Origin: Arthrobacter sp. | GTDB taxonomy: Bacteria; Actinomycetota; Actinomycetes; Actinomycetales; Micrococcaceae | Reading direction: 5' to 3' | DNA length: 64,000 nt | Assembly: GCA_031277795.1 (NCBI GenBank) | Contig: JAITLQ010000018.1 | Span: 124,001 to 188,000, forward strand | In this document: positions 43,623-51,432 of the stretch, one piece after another | Layout of the letters: each line of letters starts with the position of its first letter | Position numbering within the stretch: the stretch's first letter is position 1 | Translations under genes and position numbers: made by a program | Notes under the pieces: model-generated | Seen by the model: the letters and a program-made list of their open reading frames with translations, nothing else | Databases searched by the model: none | What the model was told of the DNA's origin: nothing

Positions 43623-44444
43623 ATGGGCCTTGAACGCATCGAATACAAGAAACCGGCGGAACTGCAGCGCATGCGGGCCGCCGGCCTGGTCCTGGCCGAG
43701 GCCCTCGACACGACCGTGGCCGCCGCCGCGCCCGGGATGCGCACCAAGGAGCTCGACGAAGTCTTCGCCGCGGTGCTGGCCAAGCACGGCGCCACCTCCA
43801 ACTTCCTTGGCTACTACGACTTCCCGGCCACGATCTGCACCTCGGTCAACGAGGAGGTCGTCCACGGCATCCCTGGCGAGCGCGTGCTGCAGGACGGCGA
43901 CGTCCTGAAGATCGACGGCGGCGCCGTGGTGGAGGGCTGGCACGCCGATTCGGCCCGCACCGTCATCCTCGGCACCGCCGATCCGGAGGATCAGCGCCTC
44001 TCCGACGTGACGGAGGAGGCCATGTGGGCCGGCATCGCCGCCCTGGCCTCGGCCCGCCACATCGGCGAGGTCGGCGACGCCATCGACGATTTCGTCACCG
44101 AGCAGCCCGGCGCACCGCTGGGCATTCTCGAGGACTACGTGGGTCACGGCATCGGCTCGGCCATGCACATGGCCCCCGATGTCCTCAACTACCGCTCGGG
44201 GCACAAGGGCGCGCGCATCAAGCCGGGCATGGCCTTCGCCATCGAGCCCATGCTGGTGCGCGGCGGCATCGAGACCCTCACGCTGGAGGACGACTGGACG
44301 GTCGTCACGACCGACGGTTCCCGCGCGAGCCAGTGGGAGCAGACGGTGCTCGTGCATCAGCGCGGCCTCTGGGTGTCCACCGCGGTGGACGGGGGAGCGG
44401 AGCGCCTCGCGAAGTACGGGGTCACCCCCTCGCCACTGGCCTGA
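43623..44444 (+). CDS. map: Type I methionine aminopeptidase
   Basis: This enzyme removes the initiator methionine from nascent proteins. The 273-residue product has the pita-bread fold and metal ligands: Asp in LKIDGGAVVEGWHADSARTV (two), His in YVGHGIG, Glu in FAIEPM and Glu in WEQTVLV. The substrate-side histidine is in EEVVHGIPG. The ATG at 43623 follows AAGGGGGCCCGCC. The order secY-adk-map-infA is typical of this phylum. Confidence 0.96.
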   Translation: MGLERIEYKKPAELQRMRAAGLVLAEALDTTVAAAAPGMRTKELDEVFAAVLAKHGATSNFLGYYDFPATICTSVNEEVVHGIPGERVLQDGDVLKIDGGAVVEGWHADSARTVILGTADPEDQRLSDVTEEAMWAGIAALASARHIGEVGDAIDDFVTEQPGAPLGILEDYVGHGIGSAMHMAPDVLNYRSGHKGARIKPGMAFAIEPMLVRGGIETLTLEDDWTVVTTDGSRASQWEQTVLVHQRGLWVSTAVDGGAERLAKYGVTPSPLA

Positions 44445-44463
44445 ACCAGAGGCTGAACCCGCA

Positions 44464-44500
44464 CGCGGCGGGGCCGGGCTTCCAGCCCGGCCCCGCCGCG
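44464..44500 (+). terminator. Terminator of map
   Basis: Perfect 17-bp arms (44464-44480 and 44484-44500) with a TCC loop. Confidence 0.85.
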
Positions 44501-44754
44501 TCGTCGTGCAGTGCCCGACGGCGGGTGCCCACCCGAGGCGGGCGGCTCCCGTGTCACGGGGCGCCGTGGCCCCGCAAGCGGAGTGTGAGCAGGTACACGC
44601 GTCGCGGGGATTTCGCAAGCGGCCCGCCATGGACTACTCTTGATCGTTGGTTGTCTGTTGTCGTGCGCGCACCCGCGTGTTTCGGCGCTCAGGCCACCAC
44701 GTCACCAAACAAAACCGGGCGCAGCGGCGTTCCGGACCGACGTTAGCGGAGGAC
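44501..44754 (+). other. Non-coding region before infA: repeat copy, promoter and leader
   Basis: Together with the map terminator this makes a 310-bp gap with no gene. It holds one copy of the intergenic repeat GCCCGACGGCGGGTG (44513-44527), the infA promoter (44612-44640) and a leader of about 110 nt that begins with TGATCGTTG, shared with the rplM leader. Confidence 0.5.
44612..44640 (+). promoter_or_regulatory. Promoter of infA-rpmJ-rpsM-rpsK
   Basis: TTCGCA (44612-44617) and TACTCT (44635-44640), 17 bp apart, directly followed by TGATCGTTG. Confidence 0.5.
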
Positions 44755-44976
44755 ATGGCCAAGAAAGAAGGCGTCATCGAACTGGAGGGTTCCGTCACGG
44801 AGGCCCTGCCGAACGCGATGTTCCGCGTGAAGCTCCAGAACGAGCACGTCGTGCTCGCCACGATCTCCGGGAAGATGCGACAGCACTACATTCGCATCCT
44901 CCCCGAGGACCGGGTCGTCGTCGAATTGACGCCGTACGACCTCAACCGTGGTCGCATCGTCTACCGCTACAAGTGA
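44755..44976 (+). CDS. infA: Translation initiation factor IF-1
   Basis: IF-1 blocks the A site during 30S initiation. The 73-residue product is a single OB fold ([20 protein letters not shown]...) ending [27 protein letters not shown], the universal IF-1 C-terminus. The ATG at 44755 follows GCGGAGGAC. Upstream in-frame codons were rejected because of this site. Confidence 0.98.
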   Translation: MAKKEGVIELEGSVTEALPNAMFRVKLQNEHVVLATISGKMRQHYIRILPEDRVVVELTPYDLNRGRIVYRYK

Positions 44977-45071
44977 TCGGTGGCCCTGCGACGGACGTGC
45001 CGTGAGGCGCGCCCTGAAGGGGGCCACGAGGTGACACTCAACCGACCAGTCCAACACGAAGGAATCGAACC

Positions 45072-45185
45072 GTGAAGGTCAATCCGAGCGTGAAGCCTAT
45101 CTGCGACAAGTGCAAGGTCATTCGTCGCAACGGGCGCGTCATGGTGATTTGCGAGAACCCGCGTCACAAGCAGCGCCAGGGCTGA
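45072..45185 (+). CDS. rpmJ: 50S ribosomal protein L36 (zinc-ribbon form)
   Basis: This is a 37-residue protein starting at GTG 45072: [20 protein letters not shown], then [17 protein letters not shown]. Cys11, Cys14, Cys27 and His32 form the zinc site, so this is the C+ paralogue. It binds 23S rRNA late in assembly. It follows infA by 95 bp and precedes rpsM. Confidence 0.97.
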   Translation: MKVNPSVKPICDKCKVIRRNGRVMVICENPRHKQRQG

Positions 45186-45215
45186 TTCCCTCCTCTTCTT
45201 TGTGAAGAGGGAATC
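45184..45215 (+). terminator. Hairpin after rpmJ
   Basis: GATTCCCTC...TTC pairs with GAAGAGGGAATC around TTTGT with a 3-nt bulge. It starts in the rpmJ stop codon. It is probably an attenuator, since rpsM has no clear promoter. Confidence 0.45.
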
Positions 45216-45364
45216 GGTTCACACGCCACACATGTACTAGGCAGTCCAGCACCGCTCACCGCAGTGAGAACCCCCGGGCCAAGGAGGCTGGGGCCGGATC
45301 CACACCGGATCCGGATGATGAGGCTGCTCCACACCTCCTGATATCGATAGGAAGACAACCAACT

Positions 45365-45739
45365 ATGGCTCGTCTCGCTGGTGTCGACATCCCGCGCGAA
45401 AAGCGCGTGGTCATCGCACTCACTTACATCTACGGCGTGGGTCAGACCCGCTCCGAGGAGACCCTCGCGGCCACGGGTATCGACCCGTCCATCCGCGTGA
45501 AGGACCTCACCGACGATCAGCTGGTCGCCCTGCGCGACTACATCGAGGGCAACTACAAGGTTGAGGGTGACCTCCGCCGCGAGGTCGCCGCCGACATCCG
45601 CCGCAAGGTCGAGATCGGCTCCTACCAGGGCATCCGCCACCGCAAGGGCCTGCCCGTCCACGGCCAGCGCACCAAGACGAACGCTCGCACCCGCAAGGGC
45701 CCGAAGCAGACCGTCGCCGGCAAGAAGAAGGCCCGCTGA
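45365..45739 (+). CDS. rpsM: 30S ribosomal protein S13
   Basis: S13 bridges the 30S head to the 50S subunit. The 124-residue product starts [30 protein letters not shown] and ends with [34 protein letters not shown]. The ATG at 45365 follows AGGAAGACAACCAACT. rpsK follows after 38 bp. Confidence 0.98.
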   Translation: MARLAGVDIPREKRVVIALTYIYGVGQTRSEETLAATGIDPSIRVKDLTDDQLVALRDYIEGNYKVEGDLRREVAADIRRKVEIGSYQGIRHRKGLPVHGQRTKTNARTRKGPKQTVAGKKKAR

Positions 45740-45777
45740 TCCTCAGCGGGACCCACAGGATTTAGGTAGGAGTAGAC

Positions 45778-46179
45778 ATGCCCCCCAAGGCACGCACCGC
45801 GGTCCGCAAGCCGCGTCGCAAGGATAAGAAGAACGTTGCCGCCGGTCAGGCGCACATCAAGAGCACGTTCAACAACACCATCGTTTCGATCACGGATCCC
45901 ACCGGCGCCGTGATCTCCTGGGCCTCCGCCGGCCAGGTTGGTTTCAAGGGCTCGCGTAAGTCCACCCCCTACGCCGCGCAGATGGCCGCCGAGCAGGCCG
46001 CCAAGCGCGCGCAGGAGCACGGCATGCGCAAGGTTGACGTCTTCGTGAAGGGCCCGGGTTCGGGTCGCGAGACGGCCATCCGCTCGCTGCAGGCCGCCGG
46101 CCTCGAGGTTGGCTCCATCCAGGACGTCACCCCGAGCGCCCACAACGGCTGCCGCCCGCCGAAGCGTCGCCGCGTCTGA
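45778..46179 (+). CDS. rpsK: 30S ribosomal protein S11
   Basis: S11 lines the E-site platform. The 133-residue product has [50 protein letters not shown] and the C-terminal [21 protein letters not shown]. The gene usually following in other actinobacteria, rpsD, is missing; rpoA comes next after 168 bp with a GGGACGG/CCGTCCC hairpin. Confidence 0.98.
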   Translation: MPPKARTAVRKPRRKDKKNVAAGQAHIKSTFNNTIVSITDPTGAVISWASAGQVGFKGSRKSTPYAAQMAAEQAAKRAQEHGMRKVDVFVKGPGSGRETAIRSLQAAGLEVGSIQDVTPSAHNGCRPPKRRRV

Positions 46180-46347
46180 TCGCGGGTCGCGCGCTGGGAC
46201 GGTGACGGCGTGGGCTTCGCAGCTCGCGCCGCCCGTCCCGTCCAGGGGCTCGTGCCCCGCCGACGGTTCACCATCAAGAGGTGTCGTCGTCCTTAAGTCG
46301 CCATGTGTTGCGTCATATAGCGGACGCTCGCTGAAAGGACATCATCA

Positions 46348-47331
46348 GTGCTCATTGCACAGCGCCCGACCCTGACCGAAGAGGTCGTCGCCGATAACCG
46401 TTCCCGGTTCACCATCGAACCGCTGGAGCCCGGTTTCGGCTACACCATCGGCAACTCCATCCGCCGTACCCTGCTCTCGTCCATCCCGGGCGCCGCTGTC
46501 ACCAGCGTGCGCATCGACGGTGTGCTGCACGAGTTCACCACGGTTCCCGGCGTGAAGGAGGATGTCACCGAGATCATCCTGAACGTTAAGCAGCTCTCCG
46601 TCTCTTCGGAGCACGACGAGCCCGTCGTCGCCTACCTGCGCAAGCAGGGCCCCGGCGTCGTGACGGCCGCGGACATCACCCCGCCGGCCGGCGTGGAGAT
46701 CCATAACCCGGATCTGCACATCGCCACGCTCAACGAGAACGGCAAGTTCGACATGGAGCTGACCATCGAGCGTGGCCGCGGCTACGTCTCGGCGGCGCAG
46801 AACAAGAACGCTGACGCGGAGATCGGTCGGATCCCCGTTGATTCGATCTACTCGCCGGTGATGAAGGTGACCTTCCGCGTCGACGCCACCCGTGTGGAGC
46901 AGCGCACCGACTTCGACAAGCTCGTCCTGGACGTCGAGACCAAGGAGTCCATGCTGCCGCGTGACGCCGTGGCCTCGGCCGGCACCACCCTGGTGGAGCT
47001 GTTCGGTCTGGCCCGCGAGCTCAACGTCGCAGCCGAGGGCATCGAGATCGGCCCGTCGCCGACGGACGCCCAGGTGGCGGCCGACATGGCGCTGCCGATC
47101 GAGGACCTGGAGCTGACGGTTCGTTCGTACAACTGCCTCAAGCGCGAGGGCATCCACTCCGTGGGTGAGCTCGTGGCTCGTTCCGAGGCGGATCTCATGG
47201 ACATCCGTAACTTCGGCGCCAAGTCCATCGATGAGGTGAAGGCCAAGCTCGTCGAGCTGGGTCTCTCCCTCAAGGATTCCCCGGCCGGCTACGACCTCTC
47301 GGCTCACGCCGACGTCGATTACGACGCCTGA
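46348..47331 (+). CDS. rpoA: RNA polymerase alpha subunit
   Basis: The alpha dimer scaffolds RNA polymerase and its C-terminal domain contacts promoters and activators. The 327-residue product has the N-terminal domain with [43 protein letters not shown] and the C-terminal domain (about 250-315) with [45 protein letters not shown]. The start is GTG at 46348 with GAAAGGACATC upstream. The leader contains TCATATAGCGG, also found before rpoB. Confidence 0.98.
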   Translation: MLIAQRPTLTEEVVADNRSRFTIEPLEPGFGYTIGNSIRRTLLSSIPGAAVTSVRIDGVLHEFTTVPGVKEDVTEIILNVKQLSVSSEHDEPVVAYLRKQGPGVVTAADITPPAGVEIHNPDLHIATLNENGKFDMELTIERGRGYVSAAQNKNADAEIGRIPVDSIYSPVMKVTFRVDATRVEQRTDFDKLVLDVETKESMLPRDAVASAGTTLVELFGLARELNVAAEGIEIGPSPTDAQVAADMALPIEDLELTVRSYNCLKREGIHSVGELVARSEADLMDIRNFGAKSIDEVKAKLVELGLSLKDSPAGYDLSAHADVDYDA

Positions 47332-47393
47332 TTCGTTTAGCTTTCTGCCTTCTCGGATGGCTTCCGTGAGGGTCTCTTCCAAGGAGAAATCCC

Positions 47394-48107
47394 ATGCCTA
47401 CCCCTACCAAGGGTCCCCGCCTCGGCGGCAGCCCGGCGCACCAGCGCCTCATCCTGGCCAACCTGTCGCTGCAGCTCTTCGAGCACGGCTCCATCACGAC
47501 CACGGTGACCAAGGCCAAGCGCCTGCGTCCCTTCGCCGAGCGCCTGATCACCATCGCCAAGCGCGGTGACCTGGCCTCGCGTCGTCGTGTGCAGTCCGTG
47601 CTGGCCTCGCGCAGCCGCACCAACAAGGGCGTCGTGTACACCCTGATGGAGCAGATCGCCCCGGCCATGGCCGAGCGCGATGGTGGCTACACCCGCATCA
47701 CCAAGATCGGCAACCGCCAGGGCGACAACGCGCCCATGGCCGTGATCGAGCTCGTCATGGAGCCCGTTTCCGCCAAGCAGGCCGTTGTCAAGGAGGCCGC
47801 CAAGGCCACCGAGACGGCCGCCAAGGTCGAGGAGACCGTCGTCGAGGCCCCGGCCGCCGACTTCGATTCCGCCAAGGCCGAGGCCACCGCCGCCAAGTTC
47901 GCCGGCGCCGTCGCCGCGAACGCCGATGCCGTCGCCCCCGAGGGCGCCGACATCAAGGGCAACGCCGATTCCATGAAGTACCACGTGCCGGGCTCGCGCT
48001 GGTACGACCAGACGGTCGCCGAGGTGTGGTTCGCCACCGCCGAGGACGCCAAGGCCGCCGGCTTCGCGCCGGCGGGTGGCGAGGCCGCTCAGCAGCAGGG
48101 CGAGTGA
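47394..48107 (+). CDS. rplQ: 50S ribosomal protein L17 with extra C-terminal domain
   Basis: L17 surrounds the exit tunnel. The product has 237 residues, nearly twice E. coli L17 (127). Residues 1-123 are a standard L17 ([23 protein letters not shown]..., [35 protein letters not shown]). A K/E/A-rich linker (about 127-185) leads to a folded-looking module at 187-227: [20 protein letters not shown], then [21 protein letters not shown]. This pattern matches the small 'sunset'-type domain I recall from other actinobacterial proteins. A short A/Q/E tail follows. The ATG at 47394 has a good RBS (CAAGGAG). Confidence 0.95.
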   Translation: MPTPTKGPRLGGSPAHQRLILANLSLQLFEHGSITTTVTKAKRLRPFAERLITIAKRGDLASRRRVQSVLASRSRTNKGVVYTLMEQIAPAMAERDGGYTRITKIGNRQGDNAPMAVIELVMEPVSAKQAVVKEAAKATETAAKVEETVVEAPAADFDSAKAEATAAKFAGAVAANADAVAPEGADIKGNADSMKYHVPGSRWYDQTVAEVWFATAEDAKAAGFAPAGGEAAQQQGE

Positions 48108-48148
48108 TGCCGGGCGGGCGCGAGCCCGCCGGCCTCCTGGCTTGAGGG

Positions 48149-48193
48149 CCGCCCCTCACGGATCATCCGATCCGTGAGGGGCGGTCCTTTTTT
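48149..48193 (+). terminator. Terminator of rpoA-rplQ
   Basis: A perfect 16-bp stem (48149-48164 with 48169-48184), extendable by four pairs, followed by TCCTTTTTT. It is the most canonical Rho-independent terminator in the window. Confidence 0.95.
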
Positions 48194-48205
48194 GTGCCCT
48201 GCAGC

Positions 48206-48251
48206 GTGCCCGACGCCGGGTGGGCGCCAAGAGTGCCCGACGTCGGGTGGG
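48206..48251. repeat. Two copies of the GTGCCCGACGNCGGGTGG repeat before truA
   Basis: Copies at 48206-48224 (centre GACGCC) and 48233-48251 (centre CGACGTCG, a perfect CCCGACGTCGGG palindrome) are 27 bp apart. A diverged inverted copy (CGGCGTCGGGCGC) lies at about 48303-48315. Confidence 0.65.
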
Positions 48252-48321
48252 TGGGCTGGCTGCCCCGCGCCCACCGGGCGCTGGGACGCCGGGCCAAGCC
48301 CACGGCGTCGGGCGCTGGACC

Positions 48322-48327
48322 TAGGAT
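48322..48327 (+). promoter_or_regulatory. -10 box giving a leaderless truA mRNA
   Basis: TAGGAT ends six bases before the truA GTG at 48334, so the transcript should begin at or next to the start codon. No consensus -35 was found. Confidence 0.5.
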
Positions 48328-48333
48328 GGTGGG

Positions 48334-49212
48334 GTGTCTGAGCCGGTGCCCACCCCCCAACGATTTGCCTTGACCCTTGCCTACGACGGCGGCCCCTTCA
48401 AGGGATGGGCGCGCCAGCCCGGGCTGCCCTCCGTGCAGGAGGCGGTCGAATCCGCGCTCGCTGTGGTGACGAGGCAGGAGCTGCGCGTCGTGGTGGCCGG
48501 TCGGACCGACACCGGGGTGCACGCCTCCGGGCAGGTGCTGCACGTCGACCTCGATGCGGCCGCGGTCGCCAAGGTCGGCGTCCGTGACGGCGGGGAGCCC
48601 GTGGAAACCACGCTCGTGCGGAGGCTCAACGCCGTGTTGGCGCGCTCGACGGGGCGGGCCGTCCTGATCCACGGCGCGCGCCGGGTGCCGCCGGGGTTTG
48701 ACGCCCGCTTCTCGGCGCTGTGGCGCTCATACACCTACACCATCGCGGACTCGGCGGAACGCTGGGATCCCCTGCGCCGCGGGGACACCCTGTTTCACCC
48801 GCGGCCCCTGGACGTCGGGGCGATGCGCTCCGAGCTGCGGCTGCTGCTGGGCCTGAACGACTTCCTCTCCTTCTGCAAACCGAGGGAGGAGGCCACGACG
48901 GTGCGCGAGCTGCAGGCGGGTGACGTGGTGCGGGGGGACGACGGGCTGGTGCGGGTTCACCTCCGGGCCGACGCCTTCTGCCACCACATGGTGCGCACCA
49001 TCGTGGGGGCCCTCGTGGCGGTCGGAGAGGGGCGGCAGGACCCCGGCTGGGTGGGCCAGCGACTGGCGGAACGCACGCGCGACGCGAAGACGGTGATGGT
49101 GCCCGGGCATGCGCTGGTGCTCACTGGCGTGGGGTATCCGCGCGACGATGCGGCCGGCGCACGTGCCGATGCGACGCGGGCCAAGCGCCCAGACATCCTT
49201 CCGGGTGACTAA
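48334..49212 (+). CDS. truA: tRNA pseudouridine(38-40) synthase
   Basis: TruA isomerises uridines in the anticodon arm. The 292-residue product has LTLAYDGGPFKGWARQPGLPSVQEAVESAL, catalytic Asp59 in GRTDTGVHASGQV, and FCHHMVRTIVGALVAVGEGR. The GTG at 48334 lies seven bases after a TAGGAT box and lacks a Shine-Dalgarno sequence, so I infer leaderless translation. In related genomes rplM follows; here the surface locus intervenes. Confidence 0.95.
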   Translation: MSEPVPTPQRFALTLAYDGGPFKGWARQPGLPSVQEAVESALAVVTRQELRVVVAGRTDTGVHASGQVLHVDLDAAAVAKVGVRDGGEPVETTLVRRLNAVLARSTGRAVLIHGARRVPPGFDARFSALWRSYTYTIADSAERWDPLRRGDTLFHPRPLDVGAMRSELRLLLGLNDFLSFCKPREEATTVRELQAGDVVRGDDGLVRVHLRADAFCHHMVRTIVGALVAVGEGRQDPGWVGQRLAERTRDAKTVMVPGHALVLTGVGYPRDDAAGARADATRAKRPDILPGD

Positions 49213-49272
49213 GCCTTTTTCCTGACGGCGTGAGCATGATCCAATGCCCGGTAGAGGAATATTACCCATGCC

Positions 49273-51432
49273 ATGAACGAGGTTCCCCCCATGGTGGAGT
49301 CTGCCCCTCGATCCCATGAGGTGCGCCATCTGTGGCGGAAACACCGTGTGGTGATCGTCGAGGGTCCGAGCGGCAGCGGCCGCTCGAGCACGGCGTTTGC
49401 CGCGGTATCAGCTGAGGTGGCCCAGGGCGGCTGTCGCGGGCTGATCATTGAGGGTGCCCAGGGACCGGACATCGATGACCTGCGGTTGTGGATTGCCACG
49501 CGGGTGGCCGTGGCCCGTGCCTCGGGCGGCGCACCGCGGGTCAACTACGCCGTGGTGGATGACCTGCACCTCTTGGACGACGAGGCCTGGGGGCTCGTTG
49601 AGCGACTCTCGCGCGAGAATGACACCTACTGGGTCATGACCGTGGCCTCCGGCACGGCGGAGCGCCGCGTGGCGGCCCTGCTCGGGGCAGGCGCCGGCCA
49701 CCTCAGAGTCAGCACCGTGAGTACTCAGGCCACGAGGGAGATCCTGCGCGAGGTGTGGGGTCACGAACCCACCCCAGGCATGGTGGACTTGGTGTATCAA
49801 CTGTGCGCAGGTCGCCCGGGCTGGATGCACAAGTGGGCCAAGGCCTCGGCCCATGTCCCCGCCGAGGCGAAGCTGGCCGGACGGGGTGAACTCACCACCT
49901 ACGAGTGGCACGTCTTCCAGCGCGCTGCCACGCTGTTGGGGGAGGGCCTCGGGGTCGGGACGGCCTCCCGCGAGGCCATGTTCCGGGTGAGCACCGGCGC
50001 CGAGACCCCGGGCGACGTGCGGCTGCTGACGGACCGCGGCGAGCTCATGGAGGTGGATTACACCACCCGCAGGCTCGTCGCCGTCCCCCTTCTGCGTCGC
50101 TTGGTGGTGCTCAACGCCGAGACATCGCAAGCCGTGGCTGTCCATCCCGAGGACTCCGTGGTGGCCGCGGGCCGCTGGCTCGAGATGTTCATGCCCGATG
50201 GGGCCAGGCGCCGGCTCGAGGGAGTGGCGGGGGCGTCGGCGAGCCTGCTGCGCCTCGAATCCAACGTCCTGCTCGGCGAGAGCCGCGGAGTCCGCGACGA
50301 GCTGAGGGCCTTGGTACGCTCCGGCTTCGCGTTCTCCGAGACCGAGCTGCAACGGTTGCTGGCGCTGGGTCTTGCCGCCGAGGATCGCCAGAGCCTCGAC
50401 GAGCTGCGTCGGCACGAGCATGTCGGCGAGATCCTCGAGGCGATGGACCTGGCCAGGGAGGGGCGGATCGCCGAGGCCGCGCGCCGCGTCGATGTGGGCG
50501 CCGGGCCGGGGACCGAGGCGGGCGCCGCCGGGCTGGCACCGCTGCGACGTGCGTTGGCCGCCTGGTATGCGGCGCTGGGAGACGACACCTTGAACGCGTA
50601 CCGCTTGATGTTCGGTGCCCCGCCCTCCGCGGCCGCGCCGCAGCAGCTCGTCTCGCCACTGTGGGAGGCGCTGCTCGGCGATCTTCATGCCCTCACGTGC
50701 CTGCTGCTGGGCGAGTGGAACCGCGTGGGCATCCACCCCGAGGCCTTTCCCCGGCGCGCCAACACGTGGCTGCGGCACGACAACGGCGCATGGCCCGCCG
50801 TGGCCGCGACCATGGGCGTTGACCTGAATCGCGGGCGGCTCTCCCGCTCCGTGTTCGTGGAGTCGATCCACGGGCTCTCCTGGCTCACCGCCTTTGCGCG
50901 GGTGGTGGCCGACGACGCCGAGCTCACGTTGCTTGCCACCCTGTCCCGGGTGCGGCGCCCCGTGGAGCCGGGGCTGGCTCGCATTCTGAGTGTGTGGCGC
51001 GCGCGCGCCGAACTGCTGCAACGAGGCGCCGTCGTGCGAGGATCTGATCACGAGGAAAAGGCGGCCACGTCCGCCGGATCCAGCTTGGCGAGGGTGCAGT
51101 TGTCCCTGTGGGGACTCGGCGCCTTGACGCCGGGCGAACGTTCCACGGCGCGGGCCACCTTGGCCCGCTTGGGGGGCGTGTATGGATTTGACAGCTGGCT
51201 GTCACTTCCGGAGGAGGTTGGCCCCGCCGCCACGGGGCTCAGCCGGAGAGAAAGGGAGGTGTGCGTGGAACTCGCGCATGGGTACACGGCGGCGGAGACC
51301 GCCCAGCGACTCGGCATTTCCCCGCGCACCGTGGAAAAGCACGCGGCCAACGCCTACAAGAAGCTCGACATCGCCTCCCGCCAGGAACTGGCGGCGGCGC
51401 TTGGAGTGAGCCTCGCTGGGGGAGTCGCGTGA
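49273..51432 (+). CDS. Large LuxR-family (LAL/MalT-like) regulator with Walker A
   Basis: The product has 719 residues. Near the N-terminus is a P-loop-like GPSGSGRSS (31-39), and NYAVVDDLHLLDDEAW (91-106) fits a Walker B with Asp96 and Asp97; together they suggest a STAND-type ATPase sensor like MalT. The middle is helical and resembles no family I can name. The last 64 residues are a LuxR helix-turn-helix: LSRREREVCVELAHGYTAAETAQRLGISPRTVEKHAANAYKKLDI. It starts 60 bp after truA. Its stop overlaps the second regulator by 4 bp (GTGA). It probably controls the downstream surface genes. Confidence 0.88.
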   Translation: MNEVPPMVESAPRSHEVRHLWRKHRVVIVEGPSGSGRSSTAFAAVSAEVAQGGCRGLIIEGAQGPDIDDLRLWIATRVAVARASGGAPRVNYAVVDDLHLLDDEAWGLVERLSRENDTYWVMTVASGTAERRVAALLGAGAGHLRVSTVSTQATREILREVWGHEPTPGMVDLVYQLCAGRPGWMHKWAKASAHVPAEAKLAGRGELTTYEWHVFQRAATLLGEGLGVGTASREAMFRVSTGAETPGDVRLLTDRGELMEVDYTTRRLVAVPLLRRLVVLNAETSQAVAVHPEDSVVAAGRWLEMFMPDGARRRLEGVAGASASLLRLESNVLLGESRGVRDELRALVRSGFAFSETELQRLLALGLAAEDRQSLDELRRHEHVGEILEAMDLAREGRIAEAARRVDVGAGPGTEAGAAGLAPLRRALAAWYAALGDDTLNAYRLMFGAPPSAAAPQQLVSPLWEALLGDLHALTCLLLGEWNRVGIHPEAFPRRANTWLRHDNGAWPAVAATMGVDLNRGRLSRSVFVESIHGLSWLTAFARVVADDAELTLLATLSRVRRPVEPGLARILSVWRARAELLQRGAVVRGSDHEEKAATSAGSSLARVQLSLWGLGALTPGERSTARATLARLGGVYGFDSWLSLPEEVGPAATGLSRREREVCVELAHGYTAAETAQRLGISPRTVEKHAANAYKKLDIASRQELAAALGVSLAGGVA

